Of a stretch of DNA of 64,000 bases, positions 17,352-27,745 are shown in pieces. The notes under the pieces were generated by a model. The model did no database searches, had not been told where the DNA came from, and was given only the letters and a program-made list of their open reading frames with translations. How positions within the stretch are numbered: position 1 is the stretch's first letter; each line of letters starts with the position of its first letter. This DNA comes from Paludisphaera borealis (GTDB lineage Bacteria > Planctomycetota > Planctomycetia > Isosphaerales > Isosphaeraceae): the NCBI RefSeq assembly GCF_001956985.1, contig NZ_CP019082.1:3720001-3784000 (forward strand). Direction: 5' to 3'. The translations under genes and the position numbers were made by a program.

Positions 17352-18416
17352 TCATTCCTGGGCCGACGGTTTCGACTCCTCGGGGGTGATCGTGAAGGCG
17401 AGGATCTCGGGGCGTCGGAGGACGCGGAGCGGGATTTTCACGCCGACGCGGTCGTCGGTGAGCAGGCGGTGCAGGTCGTCGATGCCGCCGACGGCGTGGC
17501 CGTCGAGGCCGATGATGACGTCGCCTTCCTCCAATCCCGCTCGCTCGGCGGCGCCGCCGGGCTCGACGCTCATGATCAGCACGCCGCCGCGCTTCGACGC
17601 GCCGGCGCGGTCGCCGGGCGGCCTCGGCAAGGGCACTGTCTGGACGGCCACTCCGAGTCGTCCCCTACGCACCCGGCCGTCGCGGATCAGGCGGCCGGCG
17701 ACGAACTTGGCCGTGTTGACCGCGATCGCGAAGCAGAGCCCCTGCGCCGGGAGGATCACGGCCGTGTTGACGCCGATCACAAGCCCGCGCGAGTCGACGA
17801 GCGGGCCCCCGGAGTTGCCGGGATTGAGCGCCGCGTCGGTTTGCAGGACGTCGTCGATCAATCGCCCCGACGCCGCGCGAAGCGATCGCCCCAGGGCGCT
17901 GACGACTCCCGCGGTCACCGTGCTCTGGAAGCCGTAAGGGTGGCCGATGGCGATCGCGACCTGGCCCACCCGCACCTTGCTCGAATCGCCCAGAGCGGCG
18001 GGGGGGATCGGCTCGCCGAGGACCCGGATGACGGCGAGGTCGGTCTCCGGGTCGTCGCCGATCAGGTCGGCCCGAAGCCGGTTGCCGTCGGCCAATGTGA
18101 CGTCCAGGCGATCGGCCTCGTGGACGACGTGGCTGTTCGTGAGGATGTACCCGCTCGACGTGAACACGAACCCCGAGCCGGTCCCGCCACGAGGCCGCTC
18201 GCCCCGGCGACCGCCGCCGTACTTCGCCTCGATATGCACGACCGAACGCCCCACCCTGTCGACGGCGCCCGTCACGGCGTTGGAGTAGGCGTCGAGCAGA
18301 TGGTCGTCGTCGGTCGCGGTCGGCCGCGCGGCCTCGACCGACGTGGCAACGCCATCCGTCGGATCGCTCACGGGTTCGATAAAAGGTTCGTTCCAATCCA
18401 ACGTCGCCAAGCTCAT
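17352..18416 (-). CDS. HtrA-like S1C serine protease with PDZ domain
   Basis: This 354-residue trypsin-like protease has a complete triad: H96 (ILTNSHVV), D126 (ETDLAVI) and S202 (NPGNSGGPL). A single PDZ domain follows at about residues 265-345 (GGVLIMSVEPGGAAERAGLE, then EGDVIIGLDG). HtrA proteins normally act in the periplasm, but no signal peptide or membrane segment is visible here: the N-terminus MSLATLDWNEPFIEP is acidic. I chose ATG 18416, which has GGAGGCGGAG upstream, over 18431. Either it is cytoplasmic or exported by another route. Confidence 0.88.
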   Translation of the reverse strand: MSLATLDWNEPFIEPVSDPTDGVATSVEAARPTATDDDHLLDAYSNAVTGAVDRVGRSVVHIEAKYGGGRRGERPRGGTGSGFVFTSSGYILTNSHVVHEADRLDVTLADGNRLRADLIGDDPETDLAVIRVLGEPIPPAALGDSSKVRVGQVAIAIGHPYGFQSTVTAGVVSALGRSLRAASGRLIDDVLQTDAALNPGNSGGPLVDSRGLVIGVNTAVILPAQGLCFAIAVNTAKFVAGRLIRDGRVRRGRLGVAVQTVPLPRPPGDRAGASKRGGVLIMSVEPGGAAERAGLEEGDVIIGLDGHAVGGIDDLHRLLTDDRVGVKIPLRVLRRPEILAFTITPEESKPSAQE

Positions 18417-18610
18417 CGTCTCCGCCTCCACTCTCGAAGGGACCGAAGATCAGTCGTTCAACTCTACCGACCGAATCAAGACCTCTACCCGTGACGCGGC
18501 GAGACGCAAGACTCTTCCTCCGTCCCAGCACGGCTTTATAATGGCCGTCGCCTTCCGTGCGAGCCTTCGTCCGACCTCTCCCGACCTTGACATGAAGTGA
18601 AAGGGCCTCG

Positions 18611-20296
18611 ATGACTCACACCCTGTTCCGCCGCGCCCGATGCGTGGGTGCGGCGCTGGTCGTTCTGAGCTGGATCGGGATCAGCGCGAGGGCGGCCGAG
18701 CCCCAGCGCGTCGAAGCCGGGAAGGTGGCGGAAGTCGCGCTGACGTCGGCGAAGGAACGGCCGGACCCGTTCAACACGGTGACGCTCGACGTCGACTTCA
18801 CCGCGCCCGACGGGTCGACGCTCCGCGTGCCGGCGTTCTGGAGCGGCGGCAAGGCCTGGAAGGTCCGCTATTCGAGCCGCCAGCAGGGGACGCATCGTTA
18901 CAAGTCGATTTGCAGCGATCCCGACGACGCCGGGTTGCATGGGATCGAGGGGGTCGTCGAGACGACGCCGTACACGGGCTCGAACCCGCTCTTGATCCAC
19001 GGGCCGATCCGCGTGGCCGACGACCATCGGCACTTCGCCCACGCCGACGGGACGCCCTTCTTCTGGCTCGGCGATACATGGTGGATGGGCCTTACCAAGC
19101 GGCTGGGCTGGCCGGACGACTTCCAGACGCTCGCGGCCGACCGCCGTGAGAAAGGGTTCAACGTCGTCCAGATCGTCGCGGGCCTCTATCCCGACATGCC
19201 GGCCTTCGACCCGCGCGGCGAGAACGAGGCGGGCTTCCCCTGGGAGAAGGATTATTCGCGGATTCGTCCCGAGTACTTCGACGCGGCCGACCGTCGCATC
19301 GCCTACCTCGCCGATCAGGGCTTCGTGCCGTGCATCGTCGGCGCGTGGGGCTATCATCTTCCGTATCTCGGCGAGGCGAAGATGAAGCAGCACTGGCGCA
19401 ACCTCGTCGCCCGGTGGGGGGCGCAGCCGGTGGTCTGGTGCGCGGCGGGCGAGACCACGATGCCGTTCTACCTGTCGAAGTCCAAGGAGGCCGACGCCGA
19501 CCGCCAGAAGCGCGAATGGACCGAGGTCATGGCCTACATCCGGGAAATCGACCCGTTCCACCGCCTCCTGACCTGCCACCCGTCGCGGACCGCGCGGACC
19601 TCTGTAACGGACCCGAAGGTCCTCGACTTCGACATGCACCAGAGCGGCCACGGCACGCCGGCGCAAGGGCAGGCCGACCAGGCGTTCGAGGGCTGGCGGA
19701 CCGAGCCGACGATGCCGGTGATCAGCGGCGAATCGCGGTATGAGGCGCTCGAGATCCGCCCCACGCTCACCGCGGCCGACGCCCGCCAGGCGTTCTGGGC
19801 GCACGCGGTCGCCAGCGGCCTGGCGGGCCACACCTACGGCGTCAACGGCGTCTGGCAGGTCAACGGCCGCGAAACGCCCTACGGCGCGTCACCGGGCGGC
19901 AACAACTGGGGCACGACCCCTTGGGACGTCGCCATGAAGCTCCCCGGCTCGGGTCAGATCGCCGCCGCCCGCCGCCTGATCGAATCGATCCCCGGCTGGA
20001 ACCACTTCGAGCCGCGCCCGGACCTCGTCGCCTGGACCGCCGCGCCCCCGGCGAAAACCCCCGCCCCCCTCTGCGTCGCGAACTCCGAAGGCTCCCGCCT
20101 CGTCTACCTCGCCGCCCCCCGCGACGTAGCCCTTCGCGGCCTCCCCGCCGGAGCCTCGCTGCAAGTCTTCTGGTTCGACCCCGTCGAAGGCAAGAAAGCT
20201 CCCGCGTTCGACCTCAAGGCCGACGCCCAGGGCCAGGCCGTCGCCTCCCCGCCGAACGCCGAGCACGATTGGGTGTTGGTGTTCAGCGGGAAGTAA
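18611..20296 (+). CDS. exported DUF5060/DUF4038 glycoside hydrolase (apiosidase-like)
   Basis: This 561-residue protein has a signal peptide ending ARA-AEP. Residues of about 30-120 resemble the DUF5060 beta-sandwich. The DUF4038 TIM barrel spans about 130-430 (DGTPFFWLGDTWWMGLTKRL, GFNVVQIVAG and the E-containing strands AGETTMPFY and VISGESRYE). A C-terminal beta domain resembles the 'putative collagen-binding' module (about 470-560). Relatives include GH140 apiosidases acting on pectic side chains, but substrate is not certain. It lies 110 bases before a CE15-like esterase on the same strand, consistent with joint plant-glycan attack. Confidence 0.83.
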   Translation: MTHTLFRRARCVGAALVVLSWIGISARAAEPQRVEAGKVAEVALTSAKERPDPFNTVTLDVDFTAPDGSTLRVPAFWSGGKAWKVRYSSRQQGTHRYKSICSDPDDAGLHGIEGVVETTPYTGSNPLLIHGPIRVADDHRHFAHADGTPFFWLGDTWWMGLTKRLGWPDDFQTLAADRREKGFNVVQIVAGLYPDMPAFDPRGENEAGFPWEKDYSRIRPEYFDAADRRIAYLADQGFVPCIVGAWGYHLPYLGEAKMKQHWRNLVARWGAQPVVWCAAGETTMPFYLSKSKEADADRQKREWTEVMAYIREIDPFHRLLTCHPSRTARTSVTDPKVLDFDMHQSGHGTPAQGQADQAFEGWRTEPTMPVISGESRYEALEIRPTLTAADARQAFWAHAVASGLAGHTYGVNGVWQVNGRETPYGASPGGNNWGTTPWDVAMKLPGSGQIAAARRLIESIPGWNHFEPRPDLVAWTAAPPAKTPAPLCVANSEGSRLVYLAAPRDVALRGLPAGASLQVFWFDPVEGKKAPAFDLKADAQGQAVASPPNAEHDWVLVFSGK

Positions 20297-20406
20297 GCCG
20301 ATCCGACTCGCTCGCCCTGGCGACGGGTTGCACGTCGGCCCGGGGCGAGCGATCATCGTCGACGGGGTCCTGGTTCGGTTTCGGTTTCGCCCCGGGGAGT
20401 GGTCTG

Positions 20407-21714
20407 ATGATCGCAGCGCGCTTATGTGTTCCGATGGTGGTTGGAGTCCTCGTCATGTCGTCGTCCCATGAAGCCGAGGCGCAGAACGCCAAGGTCAACA
20501 CCAACGAGAGCGACGTCAAGCCGTACAGCCTGCCCGACGCGCTCGTGACCGAGAAGGGGCGGAGCGTCACGTCGGCCGAGTTGTGGACGACCGTGCGGCG
20601 CCCCGAGTTGCTCAAGTTGTTCGCCAGCCAGGTCTACGGCAAGACGCCGACGAAGTCGATCCTGCCGACCTACGAGGTCATATCGGAGGACCGCGAGGCG
20701 CTCGGAGGGAAGGCGGTGCGCCGGGAGGTCTCGATCCGGTTCACCGACAAGGCCGACGGCCCGCACCTGGACCTGTTGATCTATCTGCCCAAGAGCGCGG
20801 AGAGGGACAAGCCGGCCCCGGCGTTCTTGGGCCTGAATTTCGAGGGGAACCAGGCGGTCACGCACGACCCGGGCGTCCGTCTCTCGACGGCCTGGATGCG
20901 GGCCGAACACGGAACGGGAGTCGTGGACCACCGGGTGACCGAGGCTTCGCGCGGGTCGGTCGCCACGCGCTGGATGGTCGAGCGCGTCGTGGAGCGCGGC
21001 TACGCCCTTGCGACCGTCTGCTACGGAGATCTCGACCCCGATTTCGACGACGGTTTTCAGAACGGCGTCCATCCGCTCTTCTACCGACCCGGCCAGACCA
21101 AGCCCGACCCCGACGAGTGGGGCGCCATCGGCGCGTGGGCCTGGGGCCTGAGCCGGGCGCTCGACTACCTGGAGACGACGCCCGAAGTCGACGCCAAGAA
21201 GGTCGCCGTGCTGGGCCATTCGCGGCTCGGCAAGGCGGCGCTCTGGGCCGGCGCCCAGGACCAGCGGTTCGCCCTGGTGATCTCGAACAACTCCGGCGCG
21301 GGAGGCGCGGCCCTCTCGAAGCGGATCTTCGGCGAGGACGTGGCCCACCTCAACGGCAGCTTCCCGCACTGGTTCTGCACGAACTTCCACCAGTACAGCG
21401 GCCACGAGGAGAAACTCCCCGTCGACCAGCACGAGCTGATCGCGCTCATCGCCCCGCGCCCGGTCCTCGTCAGCAGCGCCGAGGAAGACAAATGGGCCGA
21501 CCCCAAGGGCGAATTCCTCGCCGCCAAGGCCGCCGAGCCCGTCTACCGCCTGCTCGGCAAGGACGGCCTCGCCCTCGACGCATGGCCCAAGCCGGCCGAG
21601 AACTCGCTCGTCAAGAGCACCATCGGCTACCGCTACCGCCCCGGCCCCCACGACGTGCTCCCGTCCGACTGGGAAGCGTACCTCAATTTCGCCGACGCGC
21701 ATCTGGGGAAGTGA
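20407..21714 (+). CDS. CE15 glucuronoyl-esterase-like exported protein
   Basis: This 435-residue alpha/beta hydrolase has a short signal peptide (MIAARLCVPMVVGVLVMSSS). The nucleophile elbow GHSRLGKAALWAGAQD with S272 is characteristic of CE15 glucuronoyl esterases, which cut lignin-glucuronoxylan ester links. The His is probably in GPHDV near the C-terminus. The acid is not at the classical E-S-G-x-G site, which here reads NNSGAGG; E359/E360 in SSAEEDKW may supply it, as proposed for some bacterial members. ATG 20407 has GGGGAG eight bases upstream, and the longer frame back to 19921 overlaps the previous gene and is rejected. Confidence 0.85.
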   Translation: MIAARLCVPMVVGVLVMSSSHEAEAQNAKVNTNESDVKPYSLPDALVTEKGRSVTSAELWTTVRRPELLKLFASQVYGKTPTKSILPTYEVISEDREALGGKAVRREVSIRFTDKADGPHLDLLIYLPKSAERDKPAPAFLGLNFEGNQAVTHDPGVRLSTAWMRAEHGTGVVDHRVTEASRGSVATRWMVERVVERGYALATVCYGDLDPDFDDGFQNGVHPLFYRPGQTKPDPDEWGAIGAWAWGLSRALDYLETTPEVDAKKVAVLGHSRLGKAALWAGAQDQRFALVISNNSGAGGAALSKRIFGEDVAHLNGSFPHWFCTNFHQYSGHEEKLPVDQHELIALIAPRPVLVSSAEEDKWADPKGEFLAAKAAEPVYRLLGKDGLALDAWPKPAENSLVKSTIGYRYRPGPHDVLPSDWEAYLNFADAHLGK

Positions 21715-21793
21715 GTGACTCTCCCAGTGGGTTGACGCCCCGACACTTGTGCCGAGCCCGCGAGGCCGGGCGTCCCCACGGCGTCATGATGGT

Positions 21794-21842
21794 TCGAATG
21801 GCCGACCGGAAATGCACTCGCTGGCGCTTCGGGCTTGTATTC
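21794..21842. repeat. REP-like element, copy 2 (single-arm)
   Basis: Only one arm is present (21813-21842, TGCACTCGCTGGCGCTTCGG onwards). The asymmetric spacer lies immediately before it at 21794-21812, in the orientation opposite to copies 3 and 4 when read on the plus strand. The second arm is missing. It lies between the convergent esterase and histidine kinase genes. Confidence 0.75.
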
Positions 21843-21897
21843 GGCCCCTCTGGCCGACCGCGAGCCTCTTCTCATGAGGCCGGGTGTCCCCTGGAGT

Positions 21898-24800
21898 TCA
21901 GTCCAGCGGCCCGGCGACGGCTTCGGCCTCTTTCTCGCTCCATTCGAGCGAGGCGATGAAGGCGAGAATGGCGTCGGGGTCGACGGGTTTGACGAAATGT
22001 TCGTCGAAGCCGGCATCGCGTGAGCGATGGCGGGCTTCGTCTTCGGCATAGCCGGTGACGGCGACGAGCGGCAGGTCGGCCAGCTCGGGGCGGGCGCGGA
22101 GCTTCTGGGCGACCTCGTAGCCGTCCATGTCGGGCAGGCCGATGTCCATGAACACGACGTCGAAGCAGTCGGCGCAGATCGTCCGCAAGGCCGACGGACC
22201 GTCGTGGACGACCTGGACGTCGTGCCCCTCGAACGTGAGGATCATGGCCAGGCTCTCGGCCGACGTCACGTTGTCGTCGACCACCAGGATCCGCCGCCCG
22301 CGCGCGGGGCTCGCCAGGTCGGCCGACGGCGGCGCGACGGCGGGCTCGGGCTCGGCGAGGGCAGGGGCGCAGCGGGCGAGGCGGACGGTGAACTCACTGC
22401 CAAAGCCGAGGCCTTCGCTCTGGGCGTCGACCGTGCCGCCGTGCATCTCGACGAGGGTGCGGACCAGGGTCAGGCCGAGGCCGAGGCCCCCTTGCGAGCG
22501 GTCGAGGGTGCGGTCGGCCTGAGTGAACAGCTCGAAGACGCTCGATAGCATCGACGGCTGGATTCCGATGCCGTCGTCTCGGACGCGGAAGACGACCTGA
22601 TCGCCCTCGACGGCCGCCGAGATCTCGATGCGGCCCCCTTCCTCGGTGTACTTGGCGGCGTTGTGCAGCAGGTTGGAGAGGACTTGCGCCATGCGCATCG
22701 GATCGGCCATGACGAAGGCCGGCTCGTCGGCGACCGCGATCGAGAGCCGGTGACGGTGAGCCTCGATGATCGGCCGGCTGGTCTCCACCGCGTGGTCGAT
22801 GATGACGCCGGCGTCGACCGCCTCAAGCTGAAGCCGGATCTTACCGCGCTTGACGCGGGCGATCTCCAGCAGGTCGTCGACGAGGTGCGCGAGCTGGTTG
22901 ACCTGGTGGTCGATCACGTCGCGCGACCAGGTGAGGGCGGGGTCGTTCGACCCGCGCTGCTTCATGATCTTGACGGCGTTGCGGATCGGCGCGAGCGGGT
23001 TGCGCAGCTCGTGGCCGAGCATCGCCAGGAACTGGTTCTTGCGGTGGTCGGCCTCGGCGAGATCACTGGCGTGCTGCCGCAGCTCGTCGTCGAGCCGCTT
23101 CCGCTCGGTGAGGTCGAGGCAGAACGCCACGACCGGCGCACCGGCGTCGAGCCGCCCCTCTTCGAGCAGGGCGAGGCCCAGGAGGATCGGCAGGATGCGG
23201 CCGTCCTTGCGGCGGATCTCCAGCTCGAATGGCGCGCAGATCCCGTGCTTGCCGAGCTGGACGCGGCAACGGTGGATCTGGCGGATCGATGAAGGCGAGA
23301 TCACGTGCTCCCAGAGCAGGACGCCCCGGGCGAGTTCGGCGCGGGAGTAGCCGGCCATTTCGAGGAACGCGTCGTTGGCGTCGTGAAGCTTGCCGCTGAG
23401 GTCGCCGAAGATCACGCCGAAGATGTTGGCTTCGACCAGACGGCGGAGCCGGGCCTCGCTCTCGCGGACCTGCCGCTCCGCCCGCTGCAACGCGCTGACG
23501 TCGGCGGCGATGCCGAGGAAGCCGTTGATCCGACCCTCCGGATCACGGACGGCGGTCACGGCCAGGAGGACCGAAAGCCGGGTGCCGTCCTTGCGGACGT
23601 AGGTCCATTCGCGGGAGTCGTAGCTGTCGCGGCGGGCGCGGGCGACGACGGCCTCGAAGCCCTGGATCGACGTGCCCAGCTCGGCCGAGAGCTTGGCGGC
23701 GTAGTCGGCGACCTCGGCGGGGTCGTGCCAGGCCTCGGGCGTGGTCTTGCCGATCACCTCGTCGGCCGAGTAGCCGAGCATCCGCTGGGCGCCTGTGTTG
23801 AAGACGGTGATCACGCCGCGCGGGTCGGTGGCGATGATCGACGACTGGGTCGAGGCGTCGAGCACGGCGTTGAGCTGGGCGTTGACGTCGATCAGCTCGC
23901 GGACGGCCTTCTTCCGCTCGGCGAAGAGGCCGATCTGGCGTCCCAGCGTCGTCATCGCCTGCAATAGCGGCTCGTCGCGCGGCAGGGTCTCGCGGCTCAG
24001 GAACATCATCACGCCGACGGCCGGACACTCCTCGCCGACGGCCACCGGAATGCACACGGCGCTTCGCAGCCCGCAGCGAGCCGCGAGCCCCACGCGGCCG
24101 ATCGTGCCGAATTCGGCCAGCGCAAGGTCGGGCTCCCAGACAGGCTTCCCGGTCGCCCACACCCGCTTGAGCGCCCGGCCGGACCGCAGGTTCGCCCGCC
24201 CACGCTCGGTCTCGTCGGTCCAGATCGAGCCGACGCGGCTGGACGTCCAGGGCTTGCCCGCCAGCCAGAGCGCCCCCTCGGCGTGGTCCCAGAGCCAGAA
24301 CTCGGCCACGTCGAAATCGAGGGTCAGCCCGACGGTCGCCAGCAGATGGGGGATCGCTTCTTCCAGTCGCGAGCAGCCGGCCAGAATCTGCATCGCCGCG
24401 TGCTGCACCTCCATCCGCCGCTCGGCCCGTTTCCGCTCGGTGACGTCGCTCTGCACCGAGAGGAAATTGACGATCTCGCCGTCCTCGCCGAAGATCGGCT
24501 GTATCTCGATCGCCACCCAGTATTTCCGGCCCGACTTGGCGTAGTTGAGGATCTCGGTCTGGACCCCCTCGCCGGCCCGGAGCCGCTGGCGAATGAAGGC
24601 CAGGGTGCTGGGGTTGGTCTCCGGCCCCTGGAGGAACGAGCCGGCGACGCGGCGGTGGACCTCGTCGGGCTGGTAGCCGGTGATCCGCGTGAACCCCTCG
24701 TTCACCCACTCGATCCGCCATCGGGCGTCGGTGACGATCATCGCGTTGTCTGTACGGCTGGCGAACAGTTTCAGCCGCCTCGAATCGCGCTCGCTGCGGC

Positions 24801-25164
24801 GCAAGGCCTCCTCAAGATCGCGGAAGGCCGACGGCCGGTGCTCGCCGGCTTCGGTCGCTCTCGACCGCCGGGCGAAGAGGACGAGGCTGGCGACGATCGC
24901 CCACGAATCGGCCCCCAGGGCCAGGCCCAGCGCGACCCGGGTCGGATGCTCGGCCGGGAGCCCCGCGCCGGTGGCGAAGAACGACGCGGCGACCAGCGCC
25001 AGCAAGACCGCCAGCGCCCCGACGATCGGCCGGGGATACGCCTCGCGCCGTCTGCTCGACCGCGCCGCCTCGAAGCCAAGCACCGCCGCGGCCGCCGCGC
25101 AGGCCAGGCCAATGGAGACGTCCGACAACAGGAGAGACGTCAAGATGGGGACCTTCCGTGTCAT
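21898..25164 (-). CDS. hybrid sensor histidine kinase (3 TM, PAS-GAF-PAS-PAS-HisKA-HATPase-REC)
   Basis: This large hybrid sensor kinase has about 1088 residues from ATG 25164. Three membrane segments occupy about the first 90 residues. A PAS domain with PAC ([20 protein letters not shown]), a GAF domain and two further PAS domains follow. The dimerisation domain carries phospho-acceptor H718 in [11 protein letters not shown]. The ATPase has [19 protein letters not shown], and the C-terminal receiver has D1007 in [11 protein letters not shown] and a late VKPVD. Signals and output partners are unknown, and no response regulator gene is adjacent. The frame extends to 25335, so the start is uncertain; the extra 57 residues look non-coding. 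Confidence 0.88.
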   Translation of the reverse strand: MTRKVPILTSLLLSDVSIGLACAAAAAVLGFEAARSSRRREAYPRPIVGALAVLLALVAASFFATGAGLPAEHPTRVALGLALGADSWAIVASLVLFARRSRATEAGEHRPSAFRDLEEALRRSERDSRRLKLFASRTDNAMIVTDARWRIEWVNEGFTRITGYQPDEVHRRVAGSFLQGPETNPSTLAFIRQRLRAGEGVQTEILNYAKSGRKYWVAIEIQPIFGEDGEIVNFLSVQSDVTERKRAERRMEVQHAAMQILAGCSRLEEAIPHLLATVGLTLDFDVAEFWLWDHAEGALWLAGKPWTSSRVGSIWTDETERGRANLRSGRALKRVWATGKPVWEPDLALAEFGTIGRVGLAARCGLRSAVCIPVAVGEECPAVGVMMFLSRETLPRDEPLLQAMTTLGRQIGLFAERKKAVRELIDVNAQLNAVLDASTQSSIIATDPRGVITVFNTGAQRMLGYSADEVIGKTTPEAWHDPAEVADYAAKLSAELGTSIQGFEAVVARARRDSYDSREWTYVRKDGTRLSVLLAVTAVRDPEGRINGFLGIAADVSALQRAERQVRESEARLRRLVEANIFGVIFGDLSGKLHDANDAFLEMAGYSRAELARGVLLWEHVISPSSIRQIHRCRVQLGKHGICAPFELEIRRKDGRILPILLGLALLEEGRLDAGAPVVAFCLDLTERKRLDDELRQHASDLAEADHRKNQFLAMLGHELRNPLAPIRNAVKIMKQRGSNDPALTWSRDVIDHQVNQLAHLVDDLLEIARVKRGKIRLQLEAVDAGVIIDHAVETSRPIIEAHRHRLSIAVADEPAFVMADPMRMAQVLSNLLHNAAKYTEEGGRIEISAAVEGDQVVFRVRDDGIGIQPSMLSSVFELFTQADRTLDRSQGGLGLGLTLVRTLVEMHGGTVDAQSEGLGFGSEFTVRLARCAPALAEPEPAVAPPSADLASPARGRRILVVDDNVTSAESLAMILTFEGHDVQVVHDGPSALRTICADCFDVVFMDIGLPDMDGYEVAQKLRARPELADLPLVAVTGYAEDEARHRSRDAGFDEHFVKPVDPDAILAFIASLEWSEKEAEAVAGPLD

Positions 25165-25503
25165 CTCTGAGAAAAACTCGAAGACGCCCGCCAAGGTTTG
25201 CGACGTCGGGGTTCCCAACACCGACGTCGCCGACATGCCAGGTATACCGATTGCTCGCCCCAATCTCAAGCGCCGGATTGGGAGTGACAGCCGGACGGCA
25301 AGGCCCTGTCTCGCCCGCAAATCCCCCGCGCTCACCCGTTCTCGAAACGTGCCAAATCCTGATCGATACTTAATGTGTTTTTGTGTTTGACAATATCCGG
25401 CCTCTATGATCGAATCGCCTCGTCGACAAGGACACTTGTCCGTTAGATGCCGCCAGGGTCGTCTCGATCACGAAAAACGCTTCGGGTTACGGGGGTTCGT
25501 CGC

Positions 25504-26556
25504 ATGATCGCCTTCCCCGGCCGACGCACCATCCAATTTGGCGCGATCGTACTGTTCGCGGCCTCGGGCTGCCGCGAGGAAAGCTCGGCCGCGAGGCGGC
25601 CGACTCCGAACGCGGGGTCGAAGCCCGCGCTGATCGCCGAGGCGGACCGCAGCCATGACTTCGGCGTGGTGGCCAGCCGGCCGGGGCGAAGGTCTCCCCA
25701 TTCGTATCGACTCGTGAACACGACGGCGAACGTCGTCAATCTGCTAAACGTGATCAACTACAAGACGTGCTGCGGCAGCGTGCACGCCGAGAAGTTGAGG
25801 CTCGCTCCCGGCGAATCCGCCGACGTCGAAGTCACGCTTCATCTGGACGACAAGTTCGGCGACGTCGTCAACGAGACGGAGGTCGTGACCGACCTGCCGT
25901 CGAATGAGAGCATCATGCTGCGGACCTCCGCGACCGCCGTCCCGTCCCTGCGCGTCGAATCCGTGACGCTCCCGGACGGGCCCGTCCTCCCCGTGGCGAA
26001 GCAAGCCCCACGGGCCGCCTTCCGGGTCTTCGCCGCCGGTGATGCGAGCGAACCTCCGATCGACCTGGATCTCGTCGAGCTGCATTCGACGATCCGCGTC
26101 GAATGGGACGGCCCGAAGCAGGAGAGCCCCTCGGAAGACGGCGTCGAGGTCCAATCCCGCCTCTTCCATGCGGCCCTCGACACGGCCGGCAAACCGGGAG
26201 ATCGACGCGCCGAGGTTCTGATGCGGAAGGGGTCGAACGTCCTCCTTCGGCAAGTCGTCGACTGGAAAGTCGTTCCTCCCATCACGGTCGCGCCGGAGAT
26301 GATCATCCTGAAATCCGGCGCCCACGACTATCGCGTGGTGCTGAAGTCGCAGGATCAGCAGGCGTTCCGGGTGACGCGGGTCGACTGCGAGACGCTCGGC
26401 GTCCGTGGCCTGGCGTCGGGGGACGAATCCGCGCTCACGCAGGTCCTCGAAGTGAAGGGCGACCCGAAGCCGGGGGCGAAACGAGGCGTCGTGTCGATCT
26501 TCACCGACCATCCCACGATGAGCAAGATCGAGATCCCGTTCGTGGCGCTCGACTGA
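25504..26556 (+). CDS. DUF1573 lipoprotein, head of cassette A
   Basis: This 350-residue predicted lipoprotein (lipobox AASGC, C23) has an immunoglobulin-like DUF1573 domain at about residues 40-145 (HDFGVVASRPGRRSPHSYRL, then NYKTCCGSVHAEKLRLAPGE) and a second beta-rich region toward the C-terminus. DUF1573 proteins are exported and of unknown function. It ends 39 bases before the cassette A DUF1559 gene on the same strand, so the two are probably cotranscribed. Cassette B has no equivalent. The start at ATG 25504 fits the signal; the longer frame to 25447 does not. Confidence 0.75.
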   Translation: MIAFPGRRTIQFGAIVLFAASGCREESSAARRPTPNAGSKPALIAEADRSHDFGVVASRPGRRSPHSYRLVNTTANVVNLLNVINYKTCCGSVHAEKLRLAPGESADVEVTLHLDDKFGDVVNETEVVTDLPSNESIMLRTSATAVPSLRVESVTLPDGPVLPVAKQAPRAAFRVFAAGDASEPPIDLDLVELHSTIRVEWDGPKQESPSEDGVEVQSRLFHAALDTAGKPGDRRAEVLMRKGSNVLLRQVVDWKVVPPITVAPEMIILKSGAHDYRVVLKSQDQQAFRVTRVDCETLGVRGLASGDESALTQVLEVKGDPKPGAKRGVVSIFTDHPTMSKIEIPFVALD

Positions 26557-26595
26557 CGAGGGATTCGATAGGGAACCAATCGGAGGCGTACAAAG

Positions 26596-27657
26596 ATGTT
26601 TCACGCGACTCGACGACGCCCTGTTCCTTCCGCGCGGCCCGGCTTCACCTTGATCGAGGTCCTCGTCGTCGTCTCCATCATCGGCCTTCTCATCGCCCTG
26701 CTCCTGCCCGCCGTCCAGACGGCCCGCGAGGCGGCGCGGCGGGCGCAGTGCGTCAACAACCTGAAACAAATCGGCCTGGCCCTGCACAACTACGAGACCG
26801 CCCACGGATCGTTCCCGCTCAACTGGGGCTCAGGCCGGATAGACCCGGAGAGGGGATACCCTTGGGGCATCGGCGGTCGGCCGTTCTCCGCGCTGGCGCG
26901 GATGCTGCCGTACATCGAGCAGCAGCCCCTCTACGCCGCGATCAACTTCGACGTCGAGACCTTCCCCGACAAGGAGGCCCATCACTTCCCCTCCCCGCAG
27001 AATCTGACGGCGTTCTCGACGCCGGTCGCCGGCTACCTCTGCCCGTCCGACGCGGGCCCGATGCCGACGCCTTACGGCACGAGCTATCGGGGCAACTACG
27101 GCCTCGGCCCGGTGCCCTTCACGACCGCCGAGACCTTCGACAGCGGCGTCGGCTTCTACTCCGGTGTCGGCTCCGTACTCAGCCCGCGCGACTTCGTCGA
27201 CGGCCTGTCGCACACCGCCGCGTACGGCGAGCGCCTGCGGGGCACGGGCGAGGGGGGCGGCCTGTCGCCCGCCCGCGACTTCGGCAACCTCCTCGTCATG
27301 GACTTCTGCGACATCCGGAGCGCCGATTACGCCCTTAAGTGCAGCCAACTGGCCTCGGCGCAGCCGAAGTTCCCGCTCTCGCGACTGGCGGGGATCTACT
27401 GGTTCATCGGCGACTTCCAGTGCGGCGCGTACAACCACGCCCAGGAGCCGAACGGGCGGATCCCCGACGCCGTCACCCCCGACGTCGCCTCTCTCGCCGG
27501 GGGCGTCGTCTCGGGGATCGTGACCGCCCGGAGCCTCCACCCGGGGGGCGTGAACAGCCTGATGGGGGACGGCTCGGTCCGATTCACCAAGGATTCCATC
27601 GCTCGGCAGGTCTGGCGCGGGCTCGGCACACGGAACGGCGGCGAGCTCGTCGAGTGA
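26596..27657 (+). CDS. DUF1559 pseudopilin-like protein (cassette A)
   Basis: This 353-residue protein has a prepilin leader and first helix (RPGFTLIEVLVVVSIIGLLI, then [20 protein letters not shown]) and the C-terminal H-X9-DG signature (HPGGVNSLMGDGSVRF). It is much closer to the cassette B protein at 49339-50376 than to the one at 10848-11882. Shared segments include the SPARDFGN motif, CGAYNHAQEPNGRIPDAV (CTAYNHAQEPNGRIPDAV in B) and a C-terminal LGTRNGGELVE (LGTRNGDELVE in B). RBS GGAGG precedes ATG 26596. A role in a cell-surface or secretion structure is inferred from the prepilin leader. Confidence 0.9.
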   Translation: MFHATRRRPVPSARPGFTLIEVLVVVSIIGLLIALLLPAVQTAREAARRAQCVNNLKQIGLALHNYETAHGSFPLNWGSGRIDPERGYPWGIGGRPFSALARMLPYIEQQPLYAAINFDVETFPDKEAHHFPSPQNLTAFSTPVAGYLCPSDAGPMPTPYGTSYRGNYGLGPVPFTTAETFDSGVGFYSGVGSVLSPRDFVDGLSHTAAYGERLRGTGEGGGLSPARDFGNLLVMDFCDIRSADYALKCSQLASAQPKFPLSRLAGIYWFIGDFQCGAYNHAQEPNGRIPDAVTPDVASLAGGVVSGIVTARSLHPGGVNSLMGDGSVRFTKDSIARQVWRGLGTRNGGELVE

Positions 27658-27690
27658 CGTTGCCACACGCGAGGCAAGCATTCCAAGACA

Positions 27691-27709
27691 TCCCGGCGAC
27701 GTGCCGGGA
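27691..27709 (+). promoter_or_regulatory. conserved hairpin before the cassette A Cys-rich gene
   Basis: TCCCGG (27691-27696), loop CGACGTG and CCGGGA (27704-27709) form a 6-bp stem 34 bases after the DUF1559 stop and 37 bases before the next start codon. The same geometry and loop occur in cassette B at 50409-50427 with compensatory stem changes. No U-tract follows, so regulation or RNA processing is more likely than termination. Confidence 0.6.
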
Positions 27710-27745
27710 TTCACCAGGTGTCGGCACGAAAAGGAGAACGAATTG

